Assembly (NCBI RefSeq): GCF_030499575.1
Contig: NZ_JASTLC010000003.1
Coordinates: 1-64,000, forward strand
Length of the DNA: 64,000 nucleotides
From: Streptomyces sp. DG2A-72
Lineage (GTDB): Bacteria > Actinomycetota > Actinomycetes > Streptomycetales > Streptomycetaceae
Reading direction: 5' to 3'
A program made the translations under genes and the position numbers. Positions 26,568 to 35,243 of this stretch are shown one piece after another. Each line of letters begins with the position of its first letter. The first letter of the stretch is position 1. The notes beneath the pieces are model-generated. The model saw only the letters and a program-made list of their open reading frames with translations. It was not told where the DNA came from and made no database searches.

Positions 26568-27227
26568 TCAGCTGCCGACGGTGCGGCCTGTCTGCGCCCA
26601 CTGGCCGTCCTGAGTGGCTCCGAAGCTGAGCCGCCACGGCTTGTGCCCCTCAGCTTCGCAGTCGGCCCAAAGCCTGATCGTCGCGTTCTGGTACTGCCCC
26701 CGCCAGCGTTCCTCACCATCGACGCCTTCGTACCAGGTCGGCTTTACGGAAGGGTCAAGGGCGAGCCGGGTGCGGTCACCTGCTTCCAGCGGGAACGGCG
26801 TGACAGTCCGACCGAGTTGGTCGGCGCCGTCGACTCCGGGCCGGAATCGGTAAGGGCCCCAGATGATCTGTGCGATCTCGTCGGGCGTCGGGCCGCCGCC
26901 GAGGCTGGGCACCCGGGAACGGTCGAAGTCGTCCCGAACTGTGAGTCGTATGCTGAGTCGGCCCAGTTGAGCCGGACCGTCGAAGCGGACGTAGAGCAAC
27001 CCGTCCGACTGCTCTAGTTTCAGGCGAAGCTGCGGAGTCAGCGCGTTGTGCCAGCGGTCCCGTTCGATCTGAGCAACGGACGCCGCGGTGTCGTTTGCCT
27101 GACGTGAGGCCTTCCAAGCGCCGAAAGCGGCGAGTCCGCTGAATGCGGCTGACACGGCAGCAACGGATGTGTCTGTGATGCCCATGGGGGACTGTAGCCC
27201 AGATGGAGCAGTTGCCATTGGACGCAT
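26568..27227 (-). CDS. Hypothetical membrane-anchored protein
   Basis: This protein of about 219 residues has one N-terminal hydrophobic segment (TSVAAVSAAFSGLAAFGAWK). A short coiled region rich in Asp, Ala and Gln follows. The soluble domain of about 160 residues includes LRLKLEQSDGLLYVRFDGPA, IIWGPYRFRPG and WRGQYQNATIRLWADCE. The soluble part looks like a beta-sandwich. I do not recognise it. Start codons are possible at 27227 or 27185; neither has a strong site. Confidence 0.58.
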   Translation of the reverse strand: MRPMATAPSGLQSPMGITDTSVAAVSAAFSGLAAFGAWKASRQANDTAASVAQIERDRWHNALTPQLRLKLEQSDGLLYVRFDGPAQLGRLSIRLTVRDDFDRSRVPSLGGGPTPDEIAQIIWGPYRFRPGVDGADQLGRTVTPFPLEAGDRTRLALDPSVKPTWYEGVDGEERWRGQYQNATIRLWADCEAEGHKPWRLSFGATQDGQWAQTGRTVGS

Positions 27228-27429
27228 CACTACACCCGCAGGAAAACAAAGATCATTCCCACGCAACTGCAGGACCGCAAGCCAACCACCCGAACAACCA
27301 AACCGAACACGTCAGCAGGCCGCGCCCAGCACCCCCAGACCCGACCGCTCCCCCGAATCCAACTCCCAACCAAAAGACAGGACACCAGAACAGATCCGCC
27401 CAGCCCCGGAAGATCACTGCTCCGTCACA

Positions 27430-27591
27430 CTCGTACAGCCGTCGCCCCAACAGGTGGACGCCGACCTCTCGTACCTCGGCGGTGGCGAATCGAAAGACCA
27501 CCTCGTCGGGCGCCGCCCAGCCGAAGTCGCCGTCCGGCCCGACGATGTAGCCGTCGAGTGAGACGCTCATCGAATAGGTCACCCTGTGCAT
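27430..27591 (-). pseudogene. DHFR/RibD-like N-terminal fragment
   Basis: The ATG at 27591 opens MHRVTYSMSVSLDGYIVGPD and continues to HLLGRRLYE, the first strand, helix and loop of RibD/DHFR-like reductases (SLDGYI-GPDG is typical). After residue 54 the frame runs into unrelated G-rich sequence, so only the first third remains. Confidence 0.65.
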
Positions 27592-27732
27592 CAGCAGTCG
27601 GCACTCCCCCGCCGCGGTCCACTCGCTTTCCGGAATGCCTCGCCCACAGATGGACGCATTGGGCTTCAATTTCACAATTGATGATGATATAGGCCTGTCC
27701 AATGTTCCGCGCTCGAACGGAGAACGCCCCCC

Positions 27733-28014
27733 ATGCGCATCCGCAAGCTCCTGACCGTAACCGCCATGGCTGCCGCAGCAGTCCTCGGCAGCATTGGCCC
27801 AGCCACCGCCGAGGACGAAGAGAACAGCGGCAGCATCGTTCAATCCGCTTCCGGGAGTGACCAGCCAGAGCATGTCGGACATGAAATGCCGAGCTCGTTG
27901 CCTGAGCACGGCGTGAATCGAATCGGGGGCATTTCCGACCAACGCCAGATTCCGGCCGCAGAGAGTCCTGACCAAGATGCAGGCGGAGGCCTGCTCAGCA
28001 GGCTGTTCGGCTGA
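27733..28014 (+). CDS. Small secreted protein
   Basis: This 93-residue protein has a clear Sec signal peptide (MRIRKLLTVTAMAAAAVLGS, cleavage likely after PATA). A short acidic, polar mature part of about 65 residues ends GGGLLSRLFG. GGAG lies 11 bases upstream of ATG. No cysteines remain in the mature part, and no family is recognised. The pattern is common among small Streptomyces exported proteins. Confidence 0.66.
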   Translation: MRIRKLLTVTAMAAAAVLGSIGPATAEDEENSGSIVQSASGSDQPEHVGHEMPSSLPEHGVNRIGGISDQRQIPAAESPDQDAGGGLLSRLFG

Positions 28015-28084
28015 GCGAATGGCGCGGAGCTCTGACCTGCGCCCGGCGCACCCTTGATGTTTGTGGGCGCCGTCATGCCTGCGT

Positions 28085-28297
28085 TCACCGCGCGGGTTGC
28101 CTGAAGTAGTGAGAAGTCCGGCCGTCGGGATCGTCGGCGTTGCCGTGCCGGGCGCTCACCCTGGTGCCGCACCCGCCGCACTTCAGGGGAGTCACACAGC
28201 GCGGGTGCGGCTGACGGTCGGTCTCGGACCGGTCGTACTGGTCGCCCAGAGCGCCCTTGGCCCGCGGGATGCGCACCCCTCGCTGCCTCTTCGCCAC
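28085..28297 (-). pseudogene. Zinc-ribbon-like hypothetical fragment
   Basis: The reverse strand reads VRIPRAKGALGDQYDRSETD, RCVTPLKCGGCGTRVSARHG and SHYFRQPAR. The CxxC and trailing Tyr/Phe pattern resembles N-terminal zinc-binding segments of competence-like proteins. It is short and lacks a clear start, so it may be a remnant. Confidence 0.35.
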
Positions 28298-28509
28298 ACA
28301 CCTGTCCCCGTCAGCGGTTCACCCTTCAGCGCAGGGAACCCGAAGGTCTGGCTGCTGTAACACGCGGAGATCACCAGCCGATCGACCTGCACAGAGAGCC
28401 TCACCCCGCAGTTTCGGGGTGAGGCCCTCTTGCGTGTCAGGGATCTCTCCCCAGCCGCGCACGTGGTGCTACCCGAGCAGCACCGCGTTCCACACGACCC
28501 AGATCGGGG
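28298..28509. other. Spacer after the kinase gene
   Basis: A GC-rich inverted repeat around 28400-28425 (CACCCCGCAG ... TTTCGGGGTG) could serve as terminator for genes reading from either side. No coding signal is seen. Confidence 0.3.
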
Positions 28510-29760
28510 TCAGTGGGAGGAAGACGCGGGGAACGCCGGCGTGTGGGCCGACCGTGCCCGCCGGGTTTTGATGTCGCGGTAGCAGTACGCCGCGATGGTC
28601 AGGACAACTGCCGCGTAGGCGAGCAGCTGGACGCTGAAGGGGACTGGCGGGGGCTCGATCACAGCAATCACGAGGAGTACGGCGACGAACGACATGTTCG
28701 CGTACCCCGTCCCGCGTGTCAGGCCTCCGGAGCGCGGGGTGTGTGCTGCCGTCAACACCCAGGTGCCCACCAGGGGGAAGAGGAACCGTAGGAGGGGTGC
28801 CAGGGGGACCACGAACATGGCGAGTGAGCACAGGAGGCCGAACCACGTCGCGACCTGTGTCCGTGCCGGCCGGTCGCCAGAGGCAGGGCGGGGGTCCGGG
28901 GCAGGCAGGGGGTCGGCGTCGGCGGCTTCTTGGTGTCCCGGCCGCGGAATCTGCACGTGGTGTTCGGCGATCATGGTCGTGATGGCTGGCGGGAGCCATT
29001 GGGCGGTTGTCTGGGCGGAGTTGGTGAGTCCCTGGAGGATGCGGGCCACGACGGGGCGGTCGCCGGGGTCTTTGGCCAGGCAGCGTCTCACCAGGTCTGC
29101 CAGGTGGGCGGGCAGGCCGGTCAGGTCGGGTTCGTCGTGGACGATGCGGTAGAGGATCGCTTCGGCCTGGCCGTTGCCGAACGGGCTGCGGCCTGTGGCG
29201 GCGAACGCCAGGACGAGTCCGAGCGAGAACACGTCGCTGGGTTGGCCGATCTCGTCGCCGCGTGCCTGTTCGGGGGACATAAACGAGGGGGTGCCGACCA
29301 CGGCGCGGGAGAGGGTGTGGGAGGTGGCGTCCAGCGCGCGGGTGATGCCGAAGTCGATGACGCGAGGGCCGTCTTCGGCGAGGATCACGTTCGAGGGTTT
29401 GAGGTCACGGTGCACCAGGCCGCAGGCATGGATCGCGGCGAGCCCTTCGGCCAGTCCCGCTCCCAGTACGGTGATCGTTTCCGTGGGCAGCGGGCCGTGC
29501 GTCGCGACGGCCTGGTGCAGGGACGGGCCAGGGATGTAGAGGGATGTAGGCGGTGACCAGCCACGGCGGGTCGACATCAGGGTCGGCGTCGACTGACTGG
29601 GCGGTGTAGAACCCGCCGACCCGGCGTGCGGCGTCGGCTTCCTGGGCGAACCGGCGCCGAAACCCGGCATCGTCGGCCAGTTCGGGCCGCACCACCTTGG
29701 ACGGCGACCGGGCGTCCGCCGGGAGAGCGCCCCAGGAACACCTGCCCCGTCCCGCCGCCT
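28510..29760 (-). pseudogene. Ser/Thr protein kinase, multiply disrupted
   Basis: The kinase core is clear: HRDLKPSNVIL (catalytic loop), VIDFGITRAL (DFG), GTPSFMSPEQA (activation segment) and SDVFSLGLVLAF. A linker and three C-terminal hydrophobic segments (VATWFGLLCSLAMFVVPLAP, FVAVLLVIAVIEPPP, LAYAAVVLTIAAYCY) follow. The N-lobe (GGTGQVFLGRSPGGRPVAV, VVRPELADDAGFRRRFAQEA) is in other frames. A single-base shift lies near 29715. An exact 10-bp tandem duplication (AGGGATGTAG twice, 29530-29549) shifts the frame again. The IS630 at 29761 cuts off the first residues. It was probably a transmembrane sensor-type kinase. Confidence 0.82.
29530..29549. repeat. Exact 10-bp tandem duplication inside the kinase gene
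   Basis: AGGGATGTAG occurs twice head to tail. Removing one copy restores continuous reading from VTAYIPGPSLHQAV through the catalytic core. It is therefore a frameshifting slip duplication. Confidence 0.88.
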
Positions 29761-30993
29761 AGTGCTGTGACCGGGAAGGTTCGCCGGGTTGATGGTCGGG
29801 GCGGCTGGATGGGTGGTGACGTTCGTTTCGACCGCTGGAGGTGTGGTGGCCGAGCTTGTGTGGGTGCGCAGACTGACCGGTCAGGAGGGGCAGAAGCTGC
29901 AGCAGATCGTGCGCCGGGGAAGTACCAGCTCGGTGCGCTACCGGCGGGCGATGATGCTGCTGGCGTCCGCCGGCGGGAACTGCGTCCCGGTGATCGCGCA
30001 GCTGGTGCAGGCCGATGAGGACACGGTGCGGGATGTGATCCACCGGTTCGACGAGATCGGCCTCGCCTGTCTGGACGCTCGATGGGCAGGAGGCCGTCCC
30101 CGCCTGCTCACCCCTGACGACGAGGACTTCGTCGTCCAGACGGCCACCACCCGCCCCAACAAGCTCGGCCAGCTCTTCACCCGCTGGTCGATCCGTAAAC
30201 TCGCCGCCTGCCTGCGGCGCGTGCACGGACGCGTCATCCGCATCGGCCGGGAAGCCTTACGATGCCTGCTGTCGCGCCGCGGCATCACCTTCCAGCGCAC
30301 CAAGACCTGGAAGGAGTCCCCAGATCCCGAGCGTGACGCCGAGCTCGACCGGATCGAGCAGGTGCTGGGGCGCTTCCCTGGCCGGGTGTTCGCCTACGAC
30401 GAGTTCGGGCCGCTGGGGATCCGGCCCACCGCGGGCTCTTGCTGGGCGAAACAGGGCAGGCCCGACCGGCTGCCGGCGACCTACCGCCGCACCCACGGCG
30501 TCACCTACTTCCACGGCTGCTACTCCGTCGGCGACGACCGTCTGTAGTGCGTCAACCGCCGCCGCAAAGGCACCGCCGACACCCTGGCGGCGCTGAAGCC
30601 GATCCGCGCCGCCCGACCCGACGGCGCCCCGATCTACATAATCTTGGACAACCTCTCCGCCCACACCGGTGCGGACATCCGCCGCTGGGCGAAGAAGAAC
30701 AAGGTCGAGCTGTGCTTCACCCCGACCTACGCCTCCTGGGCCAACCCGATCGAGGCCCACTTCGGACCGCTGCGGCAGTTCACCCTGGCCGGCTCCCACC
30801 ATCGCAGCCATCCCGGGCAGACCCGGGCGCTGCACCGCTGCCTGCGCCGGCGCAACGCCAACGCCCGCCACCCCGACGTGCTCGCCGCACAACGCCGAGA
30901 GCATGCCCGCATCCGCAGCGAGAAAGGCATCCGCTGGGGCGGACGTGCCAGATGCCCGGCGGCGTGAAGGACCGGCAACCGGCACAGCCCACT
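29761..30993 (+). mobile_element. IS630-family element, distinct type
   Basis: The left end reads AGTGCTGTGACCGGGAAGG and the reverse strand of the right end AGTGGGCTGTGCCGG, giving imperfect inverted repeats. A TA precedes the left end (29760-29761). The element carries one transposase gene with a premature stop. It differs from copies A and B at 12.6-16.9 kb. Confidence 0.7.
29846..30967 (+). pseudogene. IS630 transposase with an in-frame TAG
   Basis: The protein has a helix-turn-helix region (AQLVQADEDTVRDVIHRFDE), then FAYDEFGPLGIRP with the first catalytic Asp, YIILDNLSAHTG with the second and WANPIEAHFGPLR with the Glu. At 30545-30547 TAG interrupts the frame in GDDRL-stop-CVNRRRKG, where related proteins usually have Trp, so a TGG to TAG change is likely. 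Reading continues in the same frame after it. A TTA codon occurs in REALRCLL. GGAGG precedes GTG 29846 closely. The element is probably inactive unless the stop is suppressed. Confidence 0.78.
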
Positions 30994-31021
30994 CCCCAAC
31001 ACGGACCGCGAGGAGCTCTGC

Positions 31022-31591
31022 ATGGACCATCAGGACGTCGACGCCGCCGTGGCAGAAATGCTGCGGGTGCTTGGCCCCCATACCGCCGAGGACTGGACGG
31101 TGCCGGCGGGGCCGCTCGAATGGACCTGCTGGCAAACAGCAGCCCACATCGGCCATGACCTGCTGGCCTACGCAGGACAGCTGGCAGCACAGCCCGCCGA
31201 CGCCTACCTTCCCATCGACCTGAACGTTCGCCCCACTGCCTCGCCGGCCGAAGTACTCCAGGCCGTCACCGCCTGCGGCGGACTGCTCAGCAGCGCCCTG
31301 GCCACAGCCAATCCGACCCTGAGGGCCTGGCACTGGGGCCCGTGCGACCCCGAAGGGTTCGCGGCGATGGGCGTCGCCGAAACCCTGCTGCACACCTACG
31401 ACATCACGCAGGGACTGTCCGTGGACTGGCTGCCGCCAGCACCGCTGAGCGCAGCAGTACTCAACCGGCTTTTCCCCGCCGCCCCGCCCGGAGACCCCAC
31501 TCAGGTACTCCTTTGGTGCACCGGCCGCGGAGAACTCGACGGCCTCCCTGGCCAAACCTCATGGAGGTGGGAAGCAGCACGACCAGGCTGA
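31022..31591 (+). CDS. Maleylpyruvate-isomerase/DinB-like protein
   Basis: This 189-residue protein belongs to the four-helix mycothiol-dependent maleylpyruvate isomerase-like (MDMPI_N/DinB) family. It shows WTCWQTAAHIGHDLLAYAGQ (first metal-binding His region, about residues 37-55) and MGVAETLLHTYDITQGLSVD (about 118-137). The C-terminal lid is short. Such proteins bind a divalent metal and often use mycothiol; many have unknown substrates. ATG 31022 has GAGGAG eight bases upstream. It lies between an IS630 and the start of the biosynthetic cluster. Confidence 0.76.
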   Translation: MDHQDVDAAVAEMLRVLGPHTAEDWTVPAGPLEWTCWQTAAHIGHDLLAYAGQLAAQPADAYLPIDLNVRPTASPAEVLQAVTACGGLLSSALATANPTLRAWHWGPCDPEGFAAMGVAETLLHTYDITQGLSVDWLPPAPLSAAVLNRLFPAAPPGDPTQVLLWCTGRGELDGLPGQTSWRWEAARPG

Positions 31592-31878
31592 TCGAGCTGA
31601 CCCCGGCGAACGTTCCCGGTCACAGCACCAGACACCAGAAGACCCAAGGCTGTTTGACCAAGTCAGAGGCCTGTCAGGCAAGATCTGCCGATGGCACAGA
31701 AATGACATGTAGTCACTGGCACTCAAAGGGCACTTCACATGACGGTGGTGCCCTCGTGCTGGCAGAGCCGGTGCCGATAGGCAAACCCCGTGGGTGTCGG
31801 CGCTCATGTCCCTGCCCGGCTTCCGCACCGGCGACGCCCTCGCCTGAGCTGTCCTGACCGCAGCAGCACTCCAGCGGG
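31592..31878. other. Left border of the biosynthetic cluster
   Basis: This stretch of just under 300 bases holds no gene. It separates the accessory region from the ferredoxin gene that ends at 31879. Top-strand short frames lack any signal. Confidence 0.4.
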
Positions 31879-32085
31879 TCACGCCGTTTCGGCGAGCGAG
31901 ATGGCTTCGCTGGGGCAGCAGTCGATGACGTCCTGGGCGGCCTCGACCGCCTCGGCGTCGGCGAGTTCGGCCACGAGCAGGGTGGCGCGGCCGTCGGCGG
32001 CGAGCTGGAAGTGCGTAGGGTCCATCGCCGCGCACAGCCCCGCACCGGCGCAGACCTTTCGGTCCAGCCGCAGGGTTGCCTTCAT
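31879..32085 (-). CDS. [3Fe-4S] ferredoxin
   Basis: This 68-residue ferredoxin has Cys12 and Cys18 in CAGAGLC and Cys57 in DCCPSEAI, the three-cysteine pattern of actinobacterial [3Fe-4S] ferredoxins that feed electrons to P450s. Its start lies only seven bases after the P450 stop, with AAGGAG overlapping the end of the P450 gene. It is almost certainly the redox partner of that P450. Confidence 0.93.
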   Translation of the reverse strand: MKATLRLDRKVCAGAGLCAAMDPTHFQLAADGRATLLVAELADAEAVEAAQDVIDCCPSEAISLAETA

Positions 32086-32092
32086 GGATGCG

Positions 32093-33322
32093 TCACTCCT
32101 TGCTGTTGAGGTGCACGGGCAGGGACTCGAGGCTGCGCAGTAGCCAGCTCTCGCCGTAGCGGAGGTCCGAGCGCGGCACCGCGAGCGAGAGGTCGGGGAA
32201 CCTCTCGAAGACCGCGGGCACCGCGATCCGGGTCTCCAAGCGGGCGAGCGCGGCGCCCAGGCAGTTGTGCAATCCGTGACCGAGCCCCAGGTGGCGCGCA
32301 TCGCCGTTGCGGGTGATGTCGAGGCGGTCCGGGTGAGCGAAATACGCAGGATCCCGGTTGGCGGACTGGAGCGCGGCGATCACGGTCGAGCCCGCGGGGA
32401 TCCGGGTGCCGGCGACCTCCACGTCCTCCTTGGTGAACCGGATCAGCGCGACGGTCAGGGCCCCGTCGTAGCGCAGGAACTCCTCCACCGCGGTGTCGGC
32501 GAGCTGCGGCTCGGCCCTGAGCAGGTCGCGCTGGTCGGGATGGTCGAGCAGGGCGAGGACACCGGAGCCGATCAGGTTCCTGGTGGTGTCCAGACCGACC
32601 ATGATCATCAGGGCGACGAGGGCGACCAGTTCGTCCTCGTCCAGGCGGTCGTCGCCGTCGCGGGCGTCGATGAACGTGGTTGTCAGGTCGTCGCCCGGGT
32701 TGCGGCGCTTTTCGGTGATGACCTCCCGGCCGTAGTCGACGATCTCCTGGTAGGCCTTGGTGGACTCGTCGGTGTGTTCCGGGTCGACGTGCAGCGCCCG
32801 CTCGATCGCGTGCAAGATCTCCTTGAACCGGTCCAGCGGGATGCCGAGGACCCGACCGATGACCTCGGCCGGGACGATGCTCGCGAACTCCATGACGTCC
32901 GGCTGTTCCATGCGCTGCATACGGTCAAGCGCGGACTGCACGATCTGCTCGGTCGGCTCCTTCCAGGTGGCGGTGCGCCGCGGGGTGAACGCACCCATCG
33001 CCAGTTTCCGTACCCGGGTGTGATCCGGCGGGTCGAGCACGGAGAGGATCTGCTCGATGACCGTGCCGGTACCGAAGGCCATCCCCGCCTTCTTGAAGTC
33101 CTCGGTCGCCCAGCGGGGGGCGTCGCTGCTGAAACGGTTGTGGTCACCGAGGATGGCGCGGACGTCTTCGTACCGCGTCACGAGCCACATCGGCAGGTTG
33201 CCGACGGGAAAGGTCAAGGGGTGCACCGGCGAGTTCTCCCGAAGCCAGGTGAACGCCGGATAGGGATTCTGGAAGTACTCGCCGGTGAAGAGGGGCGGCG
33301 GCGACAGGATCGGCGCGGTCAT
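32093..33322 (-). CDS. Cytochrome P450
   Basis: This 409-residue soluble class I P450 has I-helix MVGLDTT (about residue 242), K-helix EEFLRYDG and heme-binding GHGLHNCLGAAL with Cys354. The usual Phe of the heme loop is Leu (HLGLGHG). It is probably a hydroxylase or epoxidase acting on the polyketide aglycone or sugar. It stands between the flavin monooxygenase and the ferredoxin in one operon. Its translation start is preceded by a triple CACAAGGAG repeat. The substrate cannot be told. Confidence 0.93.
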   Translation of the reverse strand: MTAPILSPPPLFTGEYFQNPYPAFTWLRENSPVHPLTFPVGNLPMWLVTRYEDVRAILGDHNRFSSDAPRWATEDFKKAGMAFGTGTVIEQILSVLDPPDHTRVRKLAMGAFTPRRTATWKEPTEQIVQSALDRMQRMEQPDVMEFASIVPAEVIGRVLGIPLDRFKEILHAIERALHVDPEHTDESTKAYQEIVDYGREVITEKRRNPGDDLTTTFIDARDGDDRLDEDELVALVALMIMVGLDTTRNLIGSGVLALLDHPDQRDLLRAEPQLADTAVEEFLRYDGALTVALIRFTKEDVEVAGTRIPAGSTVIAALQSANRDPAYFAHPDRLDITRNGDARHLGLGHGLHNCLGAALARLETRIAVPAVFERFPDLSLAVPRSDLRYGESWLLRSLESLPVHLNSKE

Positions 33323-33329
33323 GAACGGT

Positions 33330-33356
33330 CTCCTTGTGCTCCTTGTGCTCCTTGTG
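33330..33356 (-). promoter_or_regulatory. Tandem triplicated Shine-Dalgarno repeat
   Basis: On the coding strand CACAAGGAG occurs three times in direct tandem. Each copy contains a perfect AAGGAG; the nearest one ends seven bases before the P450 ATG (33322). Copy-number change would move or multiply ribosome landing sites. Confidence 0.82.
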
Positions 33357-33403
33357 CAGCTGAAGCGGGCGTGGTGAGGCGCCCGGGGCGATGCCCCCGG
33401 TGC

Positions 33404-34582
33404 TCAGAGGAAGTCGTTGTCGGGCTCGAGGCCGATCAGCACACGCCCGTGCACCTCGAGGCTGCCGAGCGGGGTGAGCAGTCCGTGCAACGAGAGACCT
33501 TCGATGTCCCGGTGCACCCGCTGGAACGGGGCGGTGCGCTTGATGATGGAGGCTCCGCTGATCGCATGCAGCGTCTCCACGGCCTCCTTCGCCAGCTGCA
33601 CGGCGTATCCGATCTCGCCACGAGTGGCGGCCTTGTCGGCGAGTGGCAGCTGCTCGCCCGCGTCGGCGGCCCTCTGCATCCGCTCCACCCAGCCGGCTGT
33701 GAGCGCCTCGGCTGCGGTGATCTTGTTGGCGGCGAGGCCCACCTGGATCTGAGTATGGGGGTGTTCGCGCTGGTCCGCCCAGTGGGTGTAGGGGATGGCC
33801 TTGCCCGGCAGCGACTTGAGGAAGATCTCCAGGGCGGCCTTGGCCAGGCCGACGTAGACCGGAGCGGACAGCGCCATCACGTAGGACGTCAGTCCGTAAT
33901 TGCGGCCGGTGGCACCGGTGTTGGAACGTTCACCGACCGTGCCCTCGAGCACCTCGATGCCGTCCACGACCCGGTGCTCGGGCACGAACAGATCCGTGAC
34001 GGTCGTCGTCGAGCTGCCGGTGCCCGCGGCGGCGGTGACGTCCCAGTCGTCTAGGATCGTCACGTCCGACGCCCGGACGATGCCGAAGACCTCCTCGTGC
34101 TCCCCGTCCGAGCGCTCCACCAGGGCCGCGTAGATGTTCCAGTCGGCGCCGCGGATGCCGGTGTTGAACCGCCAGCTGCCGTTGAAGATGTATCCCCCCT
34201 CGGTACGGGCGGCCGTGCCGGTGGGGGTGAAGGCGCCGGAGATACGCACGGAGCCGTTCGCGAAGATCTCCTCCTGGGCCTTGTCCGGGTACTGGGAGGC
34301 GATCCAGGCGCTGGAGATCCAGGCGCAGTTCACCCACCCCGTGGAGCCGCAGCCGCGGGCGATCTCGGTGACGATGGCCACCTGGTCGGCCAGCGGCAGA
34401 TCGAAGCCACCGAACCGCCGCGGCACGGCGACCTTGTACGCCCCGGCCTTGTCCAGGATCTCGGTGTTCTCGTCCGGAATCCAGCCGCGCGCGTCGGCCT
34501 CGACTCCGTTGTTGCGCAGCGTTTCCACCGCTGCGCGTACGTCTTCGAGTATGGATTCTGCCTCGATGCTGATCGCGGCCAT
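33404..34582 (-). CDS. Acyl-CoA-dehydrogenase-fold flavin-dependent monooxygenase
   Basis: This 392-residue protein of the ACAD-like/group D monooxygenase family has VPRRFGGFDLPLADQVAIVT (about 52-71), GCGSTGWVNCAWISSAWIA and a central FNGSWRFNTGIRGADWNIYA. A C-terminal helical bundle includes AISGASIIKRTAPFQRVHRD. Known relatives hydroxylate phenols and polyketides or oxidise amino groups of sugars, using reduced flavin from a separate reductase. A flavin reductase is encoded at 56027 and could serve it. ATG 34582 has GAGGAG upstream. It heads the operon with P450 and ferredoxin. N-oxidation of the predicted aminosugar is one possibility only. Confidence 0.87.
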   Translation of the reverse strand: MAAISIEAESILEDVRAAVETLRNNGVEADARGWIPDENTEILDKAGAYKVAVPRRFGGFDLPLADQVAIVTEIARGCGSTGWVNCAWISSAWIASQYPDKAQEEIFANGSVRISGAFTPTGTAARTEGGYIFNGSWRFNTGIRGADWNIYAALVERSDGEHEEVFGIVRASDVTILDDWDVTAAAGTGSSTTTVTDLFVPEHRVVDGIEVLEGTVGERSNTGATGRNYGLTSYVMALSAPVYVGLAKAALEIFLKSLPGKAIPYTHWADQREHPHTQIQVGLAANKITAAEALTAGWVERMQRAADAGEQLPLADKAATRGEIGYAVQLAKEAVETLHAISGASIIKRTAPFQRVHRDIEGLSLHGLLTPLGSLEVHGRVLIGLEPDNDFL

Positions 34583-34811
34583 TTCTTCTCCTCGGGCATC
34601 ACGGCTATGGCTCGTCTTTTCGCCGACCACATTAGGTTCGATGGGTCCCGGTGCCCTCAATGCCGGTTCATGGAACGGTAATCGGAGCCGTACGGCTCCC
34701 GATGTGCGGGCAATTTCCGGTGAGTGAACGGTCGATGATTCCCGGATCGATCTGTTGGGCGAGTATCGAGGGCGTCCAACGCCCAGCGTCTATCGAGAGT
34801 GGCGGTGCTCC
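34583..34811. promoter_or_regulatory. Divergent promoter region
   Basis: This region separates the leftward oxygenase operon from the rightward SnoaL/imine-reductase operon. It is AT-richer than the surroundings, so it probably holds promoters for both directions. Exact -10/-35 boxes are not assigned. Confidence 0.45.
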
Positions 34812-35243
34812 ATGACAATCACAGTCGATTTGGACCTCGAAAAGCCGGACCTCACGGACGACACGGACACGCAGAACGAGATATTTCTGCAGGTCTTCAA
34901 CTCCGGTGACGGCGCGCTCTTCGACCGGCTCTACCTGGAGGACTCCGTGTCCAACTTCTCCGGTGAGCCGCTCACCGGAGCGGCGCGCCTGAAGTTCTTC
35001 AAGGACTTCCTCGCTCCCAAGCCCCACCTCGAGGCTCGGGTCACCCACGCCTACGTCGCCGGTGATGTCGCCCTGATCGGCGTCGAGTTCACCATCGACG
35101 GCAAGGACGCGGATGGTGAACCGCTGCACATCGAGGGCACGTGCACGGACGTTCTGCGCAGGGTGGAGGACGGCCGCTGGCTGATGGCCATCGACCGTCC
35201 GGTGGCCGGCTCCCTGCTGCCGGAAACCGACGGGGACAACTGA
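34812..35243 (+). CDS. SnoaL-like (NTF2-fold) protein
   Basis: This 143-residue protein has an NTF2-like pattern: EIFLQVFNSGDGALFDRLYL near residue 25, LTGAARLKFFKDFL in the middle and GEPLHIEGTCTDVLRRVEDG towards the end. Such proteins act as cyclases, epimerases, hydroxylases or binding proteins in polyketide pathways. The ATG at 34812 gives MTITVDLDLEK; the ribosome-binding site is weak. The stop overlaps the next start region (TGATG), so it is coupled with the imine-reductase-like gene. Confidence 0.83.
   Translation: MTITVDLDLEKPDLTDDTDTQNEIFLQVFNSGDGALFDRLYLEDSVSNFSGEPLTGAARLKFFKDFLAPKPHLEARVTHAYVAGDVALIGVEFTIDGKDADGEPLHIEGTCTDVLRRVEDGRWLMAIDRPVAGSLLPETDGDN

Noticed and set aside
33404-34582. 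True acyl-CoA dehydrogenase
   Set aside because: The catalytic Glu region of acyl-CoA dehydrogenases is not recognisable, and the cluster has a separate flavin reductase, which fits the monooxygenase branch.
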